Position numbers and translations under genes: made by a program. DNA of 48,814 nt from Methylobacterium sp. BTF04 (lineage in GTDB: Bacteria > Pseudomonadota > Alphaproteobacteria > Rhizobiales > Beijerinckiaceae), in contig NZ_JAAHTB010000035.1 of assembly GCF_010692745.1 (NCBI RefSeq), positions 1-48,814 of the forward strand, in the 5' to 3' direction. Positions 16,566 through 26,082 of this stretch are shown here, in pieces. The notes under the pieces are model-generated. The model saw only the letters and a list, made by a program, of their open reading frames with translations, did not search any database and was not told where the DNA came from. Every line of letters begins with the position of its first letter. Positions within the stretch are counted from its first letter, which is position 1.

Positions 16566-17138
16566 TCAGCGATTCTTGCCGGGAACCCATAATACGTCGT
16601 CGGCGCCGTTGGCATTGGCCGTGCGGCTCGCAACGAACAGGAAGTCGGAGAGCCTGTTGAGGTATTGCAGCGCTTCGGCCGAGACGATCTCGCCCTCCAC
16701 AGCCGCCAGGGCGACGGCGAGGCGCTCAGCCCGTCGGCAAACGGTGCGAGCGAGATGGAGATTAGCGGACGCGGCGGAGCCGCCCGGGAGCACGAACGAT
16801 TTCAGCGGCGACAGCTCGGCATTGAGCGTGTCGATATCGCTCTCGATGCGCTTCACCTGCGCAGCCACGATCCGCAGCGGCTCGTATTTCGGCGGCTCGG
16901 CACTCTCCGGCGTCGCGAGGTCGGCGCCAAGATCGAATAGGTCGTTCTGGATCATTCCGAGCATCGCATCGAGCGCGGGCTCGGCGTGGAGCCGGACGAG
17001 ACCGATGCAGGCGTTGGTCTCGTCTACCGTCCCGTAGGTCTCGACCCGGAGATCGGCCTTGGACCGGCGCTCGCCGCTCGCCAGCGCCGTCGACCCCTTG
17101 TCGCCGGTGCGGGTATAGATGCGATTGAGCGTGACCAA
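16566..17138 (-). CDS. Corrinoid adenosyltransferase, PduO type
   Basis: A protein of 190 residues, normal length. It transfers adenosyl from ATP to cob(I)alamin to make coenzyme B12. The family signature is clear: N-terminal ATP loop YTRTGDKGSTAL, then VETYGTVDETNACIGL, the FVLPGGSAASA motif and ARTVCRRAER, and LNRLSDFLF near the end. The start appears to be a TTG at 17138; it aligns with the normal family N-terminus and no ATG or GTG is available in this frame close by. Coenzyme B12 would be needed for methylmalonyl/ethylmalonyl-CoA mutases. Its 5' end is 28 bp from the stop of the PagL-like gene. Confidence 0.95.
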   Translation of the reverse strand: MVTLNRIYTRTGDKGSTALASGERRSKADLRVETYGTVDETNACIGLVRLHAEPALDAMLGMIQNDLFDLGADLATPESAEPPKYEPLRIVAAQVKRIESDIDTLNAELSPLKSFVLPGGSAASANLHLARTVCRRAERLAVALAAVEGEIVSAEALQYLNRLSDFLFVASRTANANGADDVLWVPGKNR

Positions 17139-17166
17139 AGCGTTATCCGTGACGGTGGGTGTCGGT

Positions 17167-17796
17167 TCAGAAGGTGTAGCCGAGCTTCCCGCCGTAATTG
17201 GTCAGGCCCCGGTTGTTGTCACACAGGCCGGCATTCGACATGTGCTCGATGGTGGCCATGATGCTCCAATGTTCGCTGAGACGGAAGCCCAGAGCGGCCG
17301 CCTCACGGAACATCGGCGAACATCCCAAGGTGTTGAACCCGTAGGGCGTACCGGATTTCGGGCCGGTATAGCCGTTATGGGCGACACCACCGAAGAAGCC
17401 GTCCAGGAAGACGCGACGTCCGAAGGTCTCCGGGAAGAGGTCGACGGTCCAGGTACCACCGATATAGGCGTAGCTTGTGCGGCCGCCGGTGTTGTAGCTG
17501 CCGCCCACGGTCGGACGCGGAACGAAGGCCTGCCAGAACGGGTCAGCGCTGACGACCGGCTTGGCGAACAGGACTTCACCGTTCACGTTCTCGGTGCTGA
17601 AACCCTTCAGCTTGCCCTCGGCGCTACCGGGATCCTGCACCGAGCCGCCGATGCGGATCTCGGAGACGATGCTCAACGGCTGGACCGGGCTCGCATAGGC
17701 GGCGGGCATCGCGTTGCGCAGATCGGCGGCGTCGACCGGAGCGACAGCGCTCAGTGCGAGCGCAGCGGCAACAAGGCGGGTGGAAATCGCATGCAT
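17167..17796 (-). CDS. Lipid A 3-O-deacylase, PagL-like outer membrane protein
   Basis: A protein of 209 residues with a cleavable signal peptide (to about VDAAD). The remainder is rich in aromatic, alternating beta-strand segments expected of an 8-strand outer-membrane barrel. The C-terminus has the PagL/acyloxyacyl hydrolase signature EHMSNAG followed by NNRGLTNYGGKLGYTF, ending in Phe as barrel proteins do. His and Ser of the H-x-S-N motif are the expected catalytic pair. Family members remove the 3-O acyl chain of lipid A and remodel the envelope. It may be co-transcribed with the adenosyltransferase gene (28 bp apart). Confidence 0.85.
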   Translation of the reverse strand: MHAISTRLVAAALALSAVAPVDAADLRNAMPAAYASPVQPLSIVSEIRIGGSVQDPGSAEGKLKGFSTENVNGEVLFAKPVVSADPFWQAFVPRPTVGGSYNTGGRTSYAYIGGTWTVDLFPETFGRRVFLDGFFGGVAHNGYTGPKSGTPYGFNTLGCSPMFREAAALGFRLSEHWSIMATIEHMSNAGLCDNNRGLTNYGGKLGYTF

Positions 17797-17919
17797 CGAT
17801 GGCGGGTCCGGTTGAACCGGATCTGTCTAGCATGGCTCAAAAGGACCGCGTCAGACTGATGGAGCGCTATTCATCCATCTGCACACCGATAGATTATCGG
17901 TGAGACCTCGCAGCCACAC

Positions 17920-18105
17920 TCAGGCGGAGCGCCACCACACCACGCTCATGATCACCACGATGGCGACGAACTGCAACAGCACTCGCAGCCGCATCAGTTT
18001 CTGAGACGTATTGGCGCTACCGCCCCGCGTCATGTTCACGAGGCCGAGCAGCAGCACGATGGCCACCGCAACGCAGGCGGCCAGGACGAGGGTGTTGGTG
18101 GACAT
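17920..18105 (-). CDS. Twin transmembrane protein (HIG1-like)
   Basis: A 61-residue protein with two transmembrane helices, about residues 5-24 and 42-58, separated by a short basic loop (TRGGSANTSQKLMRLR). This pattern matches the small alphaproteobacterial twin-TM/HIG1-like family that sits near B12 adenosyltransferase and TIGR02302 genes. HIG1 proteins are linked to respiratory complexes, but the function here is unproven. GTG 18108 is an alternative start one codon earlier. Confidence 0.75.
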   Translation of the reverse strand: MSTNTLVLAACVAVAIVLLLGLVNMTRGGSANTSQKLMRLRVLLQFVAIVVIMSVVWWRSA

Positions 18106-18215
18106 CACGGCGTCGGATCCTGCAGCTCTCGGGTCGTCGCTTCATATGGATCGGGCAATCACTCCGGCATAGGGGGCAGACCGCACCGGGAGGCCCATCG
18201 ATCCGTCTCCCTGCG

Positions 18216-20885
18216 TCAGTTCCGGCGCAGCAATCGCTCGAAGTAATCGAGTTCCTCGCGCGGGCGGCTCGGGTCACCGAGCTTGCGCCGCAGTTCCTCC
18301 ATGATCCGGCGCGTGCGCTGGACAGCAGACTCATCGGCAGTGGGGACGCGGGCGTTGCCGTTCGACATGTCGCGACCCTTGGTCGGGCGACCGAGCGGAT
18401 CGTCTTCGCGGTTGCCGGCCTGGCCCTGCTGGCTCGGGTTCTGGCCGCCCTCCTGCTCGCCTTCACCTTCCCCTTCCCCTTTCCCTTTCCCTTCGGCCAT
18501 GTCCTGCATCTGTTTCTGCATTCCCTCGGCGCCCTTCTTGAGCCCGTCGAGGGCACGGCCCTGGGCCTCGACGGCGTCGCCTTCCTTGCCCTGGCCGAGG
18601 GCGCCTTCGGCCTCACGCATCGCCTCCTCGGCATCCGACAGGCCGTCTTCGCCCTGCATGCCGAGTTCCTTCATGCGGTTCTGGAGATCTTGAAGCCGTT
18701 CGCGCAAGGCCTGCTGGCGGTCGCCGACACCGCCCTGGCCCTTCTGGCCTTGGCCTTTCTGCCCCTGCTCGCCTTGGCCCTGCTGACCTTGGCCCTGTTG
18801 ACCTTGGCCCTGTTGACCGGGCGGCCCCCTCTGCCCATTCGGCGACTGGCCTTGCTGACCGCGCTGCGGGCGCTGGCCTTGCGGGGGCCGCCCCTGCTGA
18901 GCACCGTTCTTGTCCTGACCGTCCTTGAACGTCTCGTCGCGCAGGCCCTGCTGCTCGCGGGCGAGCTTGTCGAGTTCGTCTGCCTGCTTGCTCATCTCGC
19001 GGGCGCTCGGATCGGACTTGCCCCCTTGCTCGGCGGTCTGGAGGTTCTCGAGGATCTCGCGCAACTGGTCGAGCAGGCGTTGGGCTTCCGCCGTATCGCC
19101 GCGCTTCATCGCGTCGGCCATGTCCTTGAGCATCTTGTTGAGATCGTCCGGCGTCACGGTCTTGCCACCCTGCTTCGGGGGTGACTTCTCGCCGGGCGGC
19201 TTCTGCTGCTTGTTCTGACGTTCGGCCATGTTCTTCATGAACTTGTCGAGCGCCTGCTTAAGATCCTCGGTGAGCTTCTTGATCTCTTCGTCGGGTGCGT
19301 TGCGCTCGATGGCCTGCTTGAGGTTGTCCTGCGCCGCGCGGAGGCTCTTCTCGGCGTCGGAGAGGTCACCGTCCTCGATCTTCAGCGCCATCTCCCACAG
19401 CAGATCGGCGACCTCCACCACCGTCTCGTCGCTGCGGGCTGCCCGCAGGCGGCGCGATGCGGTCTTGAGCCCGAGGAAGATGCTCGGCTGCGGCGTGAAA
19501 CGGTCGGGGGTGATCAACAACGCATCGAGCGCAGTCTGTACGCGGCCGCGGCTTTCGTCGGGTGCGGTGATCAGGCGGCGGCGCTCTTCGGCAAGCGCTC
19601 GAGCCAGGGGTTGGGAGAAAATCCGCGCCGGCAGTACGACCTCGGCCGTGGGCGTACGGCCCTCCTGGCCAGCCTCGTCCTTGACCACCAGTGTGAGGCG
19701 CACGCGCGCGCCGGACCACGGGTTGTCGGTGAGGTCGACCAGGGTCTTGGTATCGGTCTCGCCGCTCGGATCGCCGGGCAGCGCCAAGCCGATCCGGGGC
19801 GGGGGCACGAGGCTGCGGCCGGCACCGAGCGGCTCGACGACGCCTTCGGCCGAAGCGATTCCGTAATCGTCCTTCGCCCGATACGTCAGGTTGAAGGTGC
19901 CGCGCGCATTCACCTCGAGGGCGCCGATCCGACGCACTTCCGGGGGGGTATCGGGGATCGTCTCGACCACGAGGTGCTGAACCGGCGCCCCCCCGGTGGC
20001 GATGGTGAGGTCCGCCACACCGCCGGTGAGCTGGAATCGGTCCTCCCGCAGGTCGGCATGCGGTGGCTTACCGGGAAGCGGCTTAAGCCCTGCCTTCGTG
20101 GTCAGCACGGCTTCGCCATGGCCGGCGATGCGCACGATCAGGGTCGAATTGACGGGCGCGCGCAGGCGCTGCTCGGTCCCGCTCATGGTCACCACGAGAG
20201 GTGGCAGGCGGGTGTAGAGCGGGGGGTCGATCCAGCCGTCGACGCGGAAACTCGGGCCGGGCAGGGGCGGCGTCTGCCAGTCGAAGGCGGTACCGACGCG
20301 CTGGCGCCATTCGGAACCGGCGACGAACAGGCTGGCCACCGCTCCGACCAGGATCGCGGCACGCAAGGCAAAGGGGTCTCGGCGCGACATGGCCGGGCGT
20401 GGTGCGCCGGGCGACAGCCGCGCTACGACGGCGGCGGAGCGGCGCCGGTGCAGCGCCCAGAGAGCCTGGGTCTCCGGATCGCCGGTGCCGACGGCGAGCG
20501 TATCTTCGACGGCCGAAGCCGGACCGTGATCCAGGGCGCCACCATCCTGGCGGCCTGCGGCCTCGCGATCGATCCGGGTCAGGGCTTCACGCCGGGTCGG
20601 ACGCCGAATCAAAACGAGGGGGGCGAGGGCGGCCAGGAATGCCAATCCGAACACCGCAAGCCCCAGCATCCGCCAGATCGGACCGAGATCGAGCCACAGC
20701 CCGAGCCAGGACACGACGAGAAAGGCGAGGCCCACGGCGAGCCCGCGCCAGAGGATCGGCCAAGCCTGTTCCCACAAACCTGCCGCCTGCGAGCCGACCA
20801 CGAGCCGGTCGAGGCGCCGACGCAAGGCGGCCTCGCCCGAGGTCGATTGCGTCTTGCCGGAGGTCGCCGGATCGGCCTCGCCCAT
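18216..20885 (-). CDS. TIGR02302/DUF4175 large membrane protein with low-complexity Gln/Gly region
   Basis: A protein of 889 residues. The N-terminus has two to three membrane helices (residues about 45-95 and again near 175). A large periplasmic-looking beta-rich region follows, then a helical region around 440-560 (DNLKQAIERNAPDEEIKKLTE). A long low-complexity stretch of GQQGQ-type repeats lies around residues 680-740, and a charged helical C-terminus contains RRIMEELRRKLGD and ELDYFERLLRR. This is the alphaproteobacterial TIGR02302 family, of unknown function; the architecture suggests an envelope role. It is the first gene of the minus-strand run leading to the twin-TM and PagL-like genes. 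Confidence 0.9.
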   Translation of the reverse strand: MGEADPATSGKTQSTSGEAALRRRLDRLVVGSQAAGLWEQAWPILWRGLAVGLAFLVVSWLGLWLDLGPIWRMLGLAVFGLAFLAALAPLVLIRRPTRREALTRIDREAAGRQDGGALDHGPASAVEDTLAVGTGDPETQALWALHRRRSAAVVARLSPGAPRPAMSRRDPFALRAAILVGAVASLFVAGSEWRQRVGTAFDWQTPPLPGPSFRVDGWIDPPLYTRLPPLVVTMSGTEQRLRAPVNSTLIVRIAGHGEAVLTTKAGLKPLPGKPPHADLREDRFQLTGGVADLTIATGGAPVQHLVVETIPDTPPEVRRIGALEVNARGTFNLTYRAKDDYGIASAEGVVEPLGAGRSLVPPPRIGLALPGDPSGETDTKTLVDLTDNPWSGARVRLTLVVKDEAGQEGRTPTAEVVLPARIFSQPLARALAEERRRLITAPDESRGRVQTALDALLITPDRFTPQPSIFLGLKTASRRLRAARSDETVVEVADLLWEMALKIEDGDLSDAEKSLRAAQDNLKQAIERNAPDEEIKKLTEDLKQALDKFMKNMAERQNKQQKPPGEKSPPKQGGKTVTPDDLNKMLKDMADAMKRGDTAEAQRLLDQLREILENLQTAEQGGKSDPSAREMSKQADELDKLAREQQGLRDETFKDGQDKNGAQQGRPPQGQRPQRGQQGQSPNGQRGPPGQQGQGQQGQGQQGQGEQGQKGQGQKGQGGVGDRQQALRERLQDLQNRMKELGMQGEDGLSDAEEAMREAEGALGQGKEGDAVEAQGRALDGLKKGAEGMQKQMQDMAEGKGKGEGEGEGEQEGGQNPSQQGQAGNREDDPLGRPTKGRDMSNGNARVPTADESAVQRTRRIMEELRRKLGDPSRPREELDYFERLLRRN
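18774..18818 (-). repeat. 15-bp tandem repeats coding GQQGQ units
   Basis: Three near-exact 15-bp units (TTGGCCCTG[C/T]TGACC on the plus strand) lie in tandem inside the TIGR02302 gene. Similar imperfect units continue on both sides from about 18735 to 18900. The unit length is a multiple of three, so copy-number change keeps the frame. Confidence 0.85.
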
Positions 20886-21066
20886 CGTGTCAGCTTCCTG
20901 CGAGCGGAGCCCCGCTCTGATTGACCAAGGCTAGCATGGTGGCGGCGGCAGACGAGGGGGTCAAATCCGCCCAGCCGGGGACGGCATGTCGCGGCGTGAC
21001 AATCCGAACCGAACACGCCTCGCGGGTGTTTCCACCCGCATTGCACTTGGTACACGGGAGGCCCGC

Positions 21067-21606
21067 ATGGCAGACGCCAAGACCATCGTCGATACCTTGG
21101 TGCGTTCGCGCCGGGGCAGTCTCGCGGCAGGCGCCGCACTCGGTGGTCTGGCACTGGTCGTGGGCTTGGCTGCGCGCGCGTTGCACCACCCGGCGGAGAT
21201 CCCGGACGTCAGTGTCGCGCGGGATGCCGAATCCACACCGTTCGATCACGCCACCATCGGCGAGGACGAGGCGCGGCTGATGCTGCGCGCCATGGTATCG
21301 GCGACGATGGCGGACGGCCTGATGGACGACACCGAGCGCAAGCGTCTCCAAGACGCGATCGCCGCCTCGGGGATCGAGAAGGATGCCGAGATCTGGCTAC
21401 GGAACGAGATGGACGAGCCTGCGGACGTGGATGAGATCGCGGAGCGGGTGAAGACTCCTGAACAAGCGACGCGCATCTACGCCGCTGCACGCCTCGCTAT
21501 CGACGCGGACACGCTCCAGGAGCGCGAATTCCTCAAGATGCTGGCTGTCGCGCTCGACGTCCCCCACCACCCGACGACGCGGCTCGACGCAGAACTGTCC
21601 GCCTGA
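21067..21606 (+). CDS. DUF533/TerB-like membrane-anchored protein
   Basis: A protein of 179 residues. It starts with MADAKTIVDTLV, has a hydrophobic helix (SLAAGAALGGLALVVGLAARAL) and then a helical TerB-like domain: LMLRAMVSATMADGLMDDTERKRL, followed by IYAAARLAIDADTLQEREFLKMLAVAL. The acidic D-G-x-M-D-D loops are the putative metal sites of the TerB/DUF533 group. ATG 21067 has a good GGGAGG upstream. Its stop is 13 bp from the stop of convergent lysA. Function is unknown. Confidence 0.85.
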   Translation: MADAKTIVDTLVRSRRGSLAAGAALGGLALVVGLAARALHHPAEIPDVSVARDAESTPFDHATIGEDEARLMLRAMVSATMADGLMDDTERKRLQDAIAASGIEKDAEIWLRNEMDEPADVDEIAERVKTPEQATRIYAAARLAIDADTLQEREFLKMLAVALDVPHHPTTRLDAELSA

Positions 21607-21619
21607 CCCGCAACTCGTA

Positions 21620-22897
<1,278 letters not shown>

Positions 22898-23014
22898 CGG
22901 CGTGCCTTACAGCATGATGCGAAAAAGCGGAGGCCGGTTTCGCGCATCCATCACGCGAAACCACGCGATCCGGGCAGGTCGTTCATCACCGCCCAAGCGC
23001 GATGGGAAGCGATC

Positions 23015-23365
23015 CTACAGGAGCGGATCGAGGATGAATGGCTGCTTGGGCACGGTGTAGCCGCGTCTGGCCCCACGCGAAGTCTTGATCGGCGCCTCGG
23101 TCCCAGAGCCGGGGACGGCCTGAGGGTCGAGCTCGTCACCGTCGCGCACCGCATCCGGGTCCGGCGCCGCAGCGCCACCCCCGAGTCCGATGGTCTGCGG
23201 CAGGACGCGCGGGCTCGCCGTCACCGGCGCGGTCGCAGCCGATTTTTCTGTCTTGACGGCGGACGGCGCTTCGAGGCCGCCGCGCCGGCCACAGGCCGAA
23301 GCGGCAAGCGCGACGAGCGCCAATGCGGCGATCGTGGTCAGATGACTGGAAAAACGGAGGGGCAT
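23015..23365 (-). CDS. LptM/YifL-like small lipoprotein
   Basis: A protein of 116 residues. A lipoprotein signal ends in LAASAC, and the mature start CGRRGGLEAP fits the LptM/YifL pattern (C-G-x-x-G-x-L). The rest is Pro/Ala-rich and ends in YTVPKQPFILDPLL. In E. coli, LptM helps oxidative maturation of the LptD LPS translocon. Its position directly upstream of lysA, 117 bp apart, supports the assignment. The longer frame up to 23575 is rejected because the signal peptide begins at ATG 23365. Confidence 0.8.
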   Translation of the reverse strand: MPLRFSSHLTTIAALALVALAASACGRRGGLEAPSAVKTEKSAATAPVTASPRVLPQTIGLGGGAAAPDPDAVRDGDELDPQAVPGSGTEAPIKTSRGARRGYTVPKQPFILDPLL

Positions 23366-23487
23366 CGACGCATTCAGTCCGGCACTCGGTAGACCACAGC
23401 ATAGCCGTTGGCGCGCAGCGATGCGAGTACAACGGCCACGCTTAATCCCGCATTCGGGATCGCGAGGATGCGCCGGTGCGACGCGCC

Positions 23488-23760
23488 TCAGCCCTTGTTG
23501 GCGGGCGCAGCCTGATAGGCGTCGATGGCCCGGCGGCAATTCTCGGAGAGCTTCTTCCAATTTGCCTGGAAGCACTTGTCCATGGCCGGATCATCCGGCG
23601 AAAGGTTGCCGCAATAGGTCAGGTAGTCGCCGGTGCAATACTTCTTCAGGGTCTCGTTGCCGCGCTTGGTCTGCGGGGCCGCTTGCGACAGGGCCGGACC
23701 GGCAGCCAGGGAGGCCGAGGCGACGAGGACGAGGGCAAACGAGGTCAACTTCAGTGCCAT
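23488..23760 (-). CDS. Secreted cysteine-rich-repeat protein
   Basis: A 90-residue protein with a signal peptide (MALKLTSFALVLVASASLAAGPALSQA). The short mature domain has Cys residues in a C-x6-C-x11-C-x10-C arrangement (KKYCTGDYLTYC, MDKCF, SENCRRAI). This resembles the bacterial Cys-rich repeat related to GLG1 repeats, which is exported and presumably disulfide bonded. Function is unknown. It stands where argH is often found upstream of the LptM-lysA pair. Confidence 0.75.
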   Translation of the reverse strand: MALKLTSFALVLVASASLAAGPALSQAAPQTKRGNETLKKYCTGDYLTYCGNLSPDDPAMDKCFQANWKKLSENCRRAIDAYQAAPANKG

Positions 23761-23922
23761 GGGGGGCGCAGTCCGTCTCATAGGATGGGGAATAGGCGAT
23801 CCGATGATGCGCCGGCGTGGTCGAAACAAGGCAAGCACGTGGTCGCGCCGTGGTCGGAGCGCTTTCTACGCCGCAGCATTGCCACCGCGCAACGTGTGCC
23901 GAGGGTGACGAGGCAGATGCCC

Positions 23923-24705
23923 TCAGGATCTTGCAGAAATCGGGAATACGGTCGCCTTCGGAAGGTGATCGCGCTGCATCACCATGTCTGCGACCTCGGT
24001 GATCCGTCGCCGCAAATCGTCCGTTTCGCCGTCGCGTTGCGCCAGCGCCTGAGCGAGCGCCTCCTCGGCGGCCGCGAGACTGGTACGCAAGGCCTCTCGC
24101 TCGGCGAACAAGGCGGCCTGGTCCATGATCGGGGCGGGCGCGACGATTGGATCGAGGGGCACCTCGGTTCCGCTCTGCTGCATCTCGACCACCGCACTTT
24201 GCATGTGCCGAATCGCACGTAAATCCTCGATCACGTCCCGGTGGGCCTCTTCCAGGACCTGAAGCGTGGCGACGCCGATGGCACTGTCGCTGCGCGTGGT
24301 CTCGAGGTCGTGCTCGACGCCCCCGAGCGTCGCACGCGTCTCGGCGATGACGGCATCGCGCTCGCGCATGGCCGCCTCGCGCTCCTCGACGGTGCGTGCG
24401 AGAGCCGCGATCTCGAGGGTGCGCGCTCCGATGGCCGCCATATCCGCATGGCGATTCGCGCGGGTAGTCTCGACCTTGCGCTCCAGGCGCCGCTGCGCGA
24501 CGGCGAACTGGGCCCGGAGGTAGTCCTTCTCGGCCGCAACCTCGGTCACGGATAGCGGCAAGCGGGCCTCGATTCGGCGCCGGGACAGGCGCGCGGCGCG
24601 GGCATTGACCGCAGGCAGGAGTAACAGGGCGCACAGGCTCGCCGCGAGGAAGCCGAGTGCGAAGATCATCACGGTTTCGATCACGCGGAAACGCTCATCC
24701 AACAT
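23923..24705 (-). CDS. Membrane-anchored coiled-coil protein, hypothetical
   Basis: A protein of 260 residues. One transmembrane helix near residues 12-34 (VMIFALGFLAASLCALLLLPAV) is followed by the conserved-looking RLSRRRIEARLPLSVTEVAAEKDYLRAQFAVAQRRLE and a long coiled coil to about residue 235. Proteins with this LTRRR-x-E-A-R-L-P layout are widespread in Rhizobiales and unnamed. ATG 24705 is preferred over GTG 24747. Its position between envelope genes suggests an envelope-related scaffold, by inference only. Confidence 0.75.
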   Translation of the reverse strand: MLDERFRVIETVMIFALGFLAASLCALLLLPAVNARAARLSRRRIEARLPLSVTEVAAEKDYLRAQFAVAQRRLERKVETTRANRHADMAAIGARTLEIAALARTVEEREAAMRERDAVIAETRATLGGVEHDLETTRSDSAIGVATLQVLEEAHRDVIEDLRAIRHMQSAVVEMQQSGTEVPLDPIVAPAPIMDQAALFAEREALRTSLAAAEEALAQALAQRDGETDDLRRRITEVADMVMQRDHLPKATVFPISARS

Positions 24706-24820
24706 GCCGGGGGGTGATGCGGGGCCGGCGAAGGCGCGAAAGATCACGCGTCGCCGGTACTCCCGTCTTTAGCCCATGTTCCCCCTCCGCGAGCAAGTCG
24801 CCGAGAAATCGACGACACCG

Positions 24821-25450
24821 TCAGAACGGGTTCCAGGTCGGCTTGGAAGTGAACTTGATATACCCGACATTGATGCCGAGACGGGCGCCGACGCCGGTGC
24901 GGATCGGCACCACGACGATATTGTTGGCCGTCACCGCGGTCATTCCGAAGCCGCCGATGAAGTAGGCCGAGCCGTCGAGGCCGCCGAAGCGCTGGTAGAG
25001 ACCGGCCACAGCCGGCAGGTTGTAGACGAGCATCATGGTGCGGTCGCCGTCGCCGCCCACGTCGAAGCCGATCGATGGCCCCTGCCAGAAGATGCGGCGC
25101 TGGCCGGCATTGCGGGTGTAGAGCGTCCCCTCACCATACCGCACGCCGCCGACGATGGCGCCCGAGGCCTCCTGGCCGAGAATGTATCCGTTGGGCTCGC
25201 CCCAGCGGCGCGTGGCTTCCTCGACAGTGAGGGCGAGACCGCGCGAAACCGAACCGAAGAATCGATGCCCGTTATCGACGATCTCTTCCGGGCGGAACCG
25301 CCCCGGATCGCCTTCCAGGTCGGCGCGGGGGCCTGCGGCCTGCAACGGCGAGGCAGCGAGCACCAAGCAGCCCGATGCGGCGAGGAGGACGGCCAATCGG
25401 CGTCGCGTGAGACCGTCGCCGGAACTCTGGGATGCCTGCAGTGTCGACAT
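24821..25450 (-). CDS. eipA: EipA-like envelope integrity protein (DUF1134)
   Basis: A protein of 209 residues. The signal peptide follows a Leu-Thr-Arg-Arg-Arg stretch (TRRRLAVLLAASGCLVLAAS) and the DUF1134 domain fills the rest: FFGSVSRGLALTVEEATRRWGEPNGYILGQEASGAIVGGVRYGEG, then WQGPSIGFDVGGDGDRTMMLVYNL and GARLGINVGYIKFT. In Brucella the DUF1134 protein EipA is a small periplasmic beta-barrel needed for envelope integrity and controlled by CtrA. I see no TTAA-N7-TTAA box in the short upstream region here. The gene is divergent from the YHS-domain gene. Confidence 0.88.
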   Translation of the reverse strand: MSTLQASQSSGDGLTRRRLAVLLAASGCLVLAASPLQAAGPRADLEGDPGRFRPEEIVDNGHRFFGSVSRGLALTVEEATRRWGEPNGYILGQEASGAIVGGVRYGEGTLYTRNAGQRRIFWQGPSIGFDVGGDGDRTMMLVYNLPAVAGLYQRFGGLDGSAYFIGGFGMTAVTANNIVVVPIRTGVGARLGINVGYIKFTSKPTWNPF

Positions 25451-25559
25451 CGTGCCTCCTGATCCGCGTACTGATAAATCGCTACAGCGATCCGGCCCAT
25501 GCCCGACGGGCACCCAGGCATCCGGCGCGGATATCGGCGGCATGCCATCGGTTTTGAGG

Positions 25560-26069
25560 ATGATGAATCAGAAACACGGCAACATAGGGTTAACGCGGCG
25601 TCACTGCGTCGGACTTGGCATCGCCAGCGTGGCCGCCGCCCCCGCATGGGCTGCGCAACTGGCACCCGAGCCCCCCGCCAGGGTCGCGCTCGGTGGGTTC
25701 GATGCCGTCAGCTACTTCCTCGGCGGCCAGAACAGCCCCGAAACCGGACTGGCTGCGTTCGAATACAGCTGGAGCGGCCGGACGTGGCGCTTCGCGCATC
25801 CCGCCAATCGCGAAGCGTTCCGGGCCGAACCGGCGATCTACGCGCCGCGTCTCGGGGGCTTCGATCCGCTGGGCGTGATCGAGGGCCGGTTCGTGAACAC
25901 CGATCCGCTGATTTTCCTGCTGGTACCCGGTCCCGACGGATCGCGCCTGTACCTGTTCCGCTCAACCGCAAACCGAGCCGCCTTCGCGGCAGATGCCGAT
26001 CTACCCGGACAGGCAGAAGCGCGCTGGCCGGACTTGCGCAGATCACCCGACGCCGACCCAGCCGAATGA
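25560..26069 (+). CDS. YHS domain-containing secreted protein
   Basis: A protein of about 169 residues. The N-terminus carries a twin-Arg stretch before a hydrophobic segment (LTRRHCVGLGIASVAAAPAWA), so export is likely. The mature part is a YHS-like domain: VALGGFDAVSYFLGG, then AFEYSWSGRTWRFAHPANREAFRAEPAIYAPRLGGFDP. YHS domains are often metal-binding or redox-associated; the usual Cys is absent. Possible starts are 25542, 25560 and 25563; ribosome sites do not decide. Its stop is 13 bp from the stop of convergent cysQ. Confidence 0.8.
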   Translation: MMNQKHGNIGLTRRHCVGLGIASVAAAPAWAAQLAPEPPARVALGGFDAVSYFLGGQNSPETGLAAFEYSWSGRTWRFAHPANREAFRAEPAIYAPRLGGFDPLGVIEGRFVNTDPLIFLLVPGPDGSRLYLFRSTANRAAFAADADLPGQAEARWPDLRRSPDADPAE

Positions 26070-26082
26070 GAAACAAGACGTC

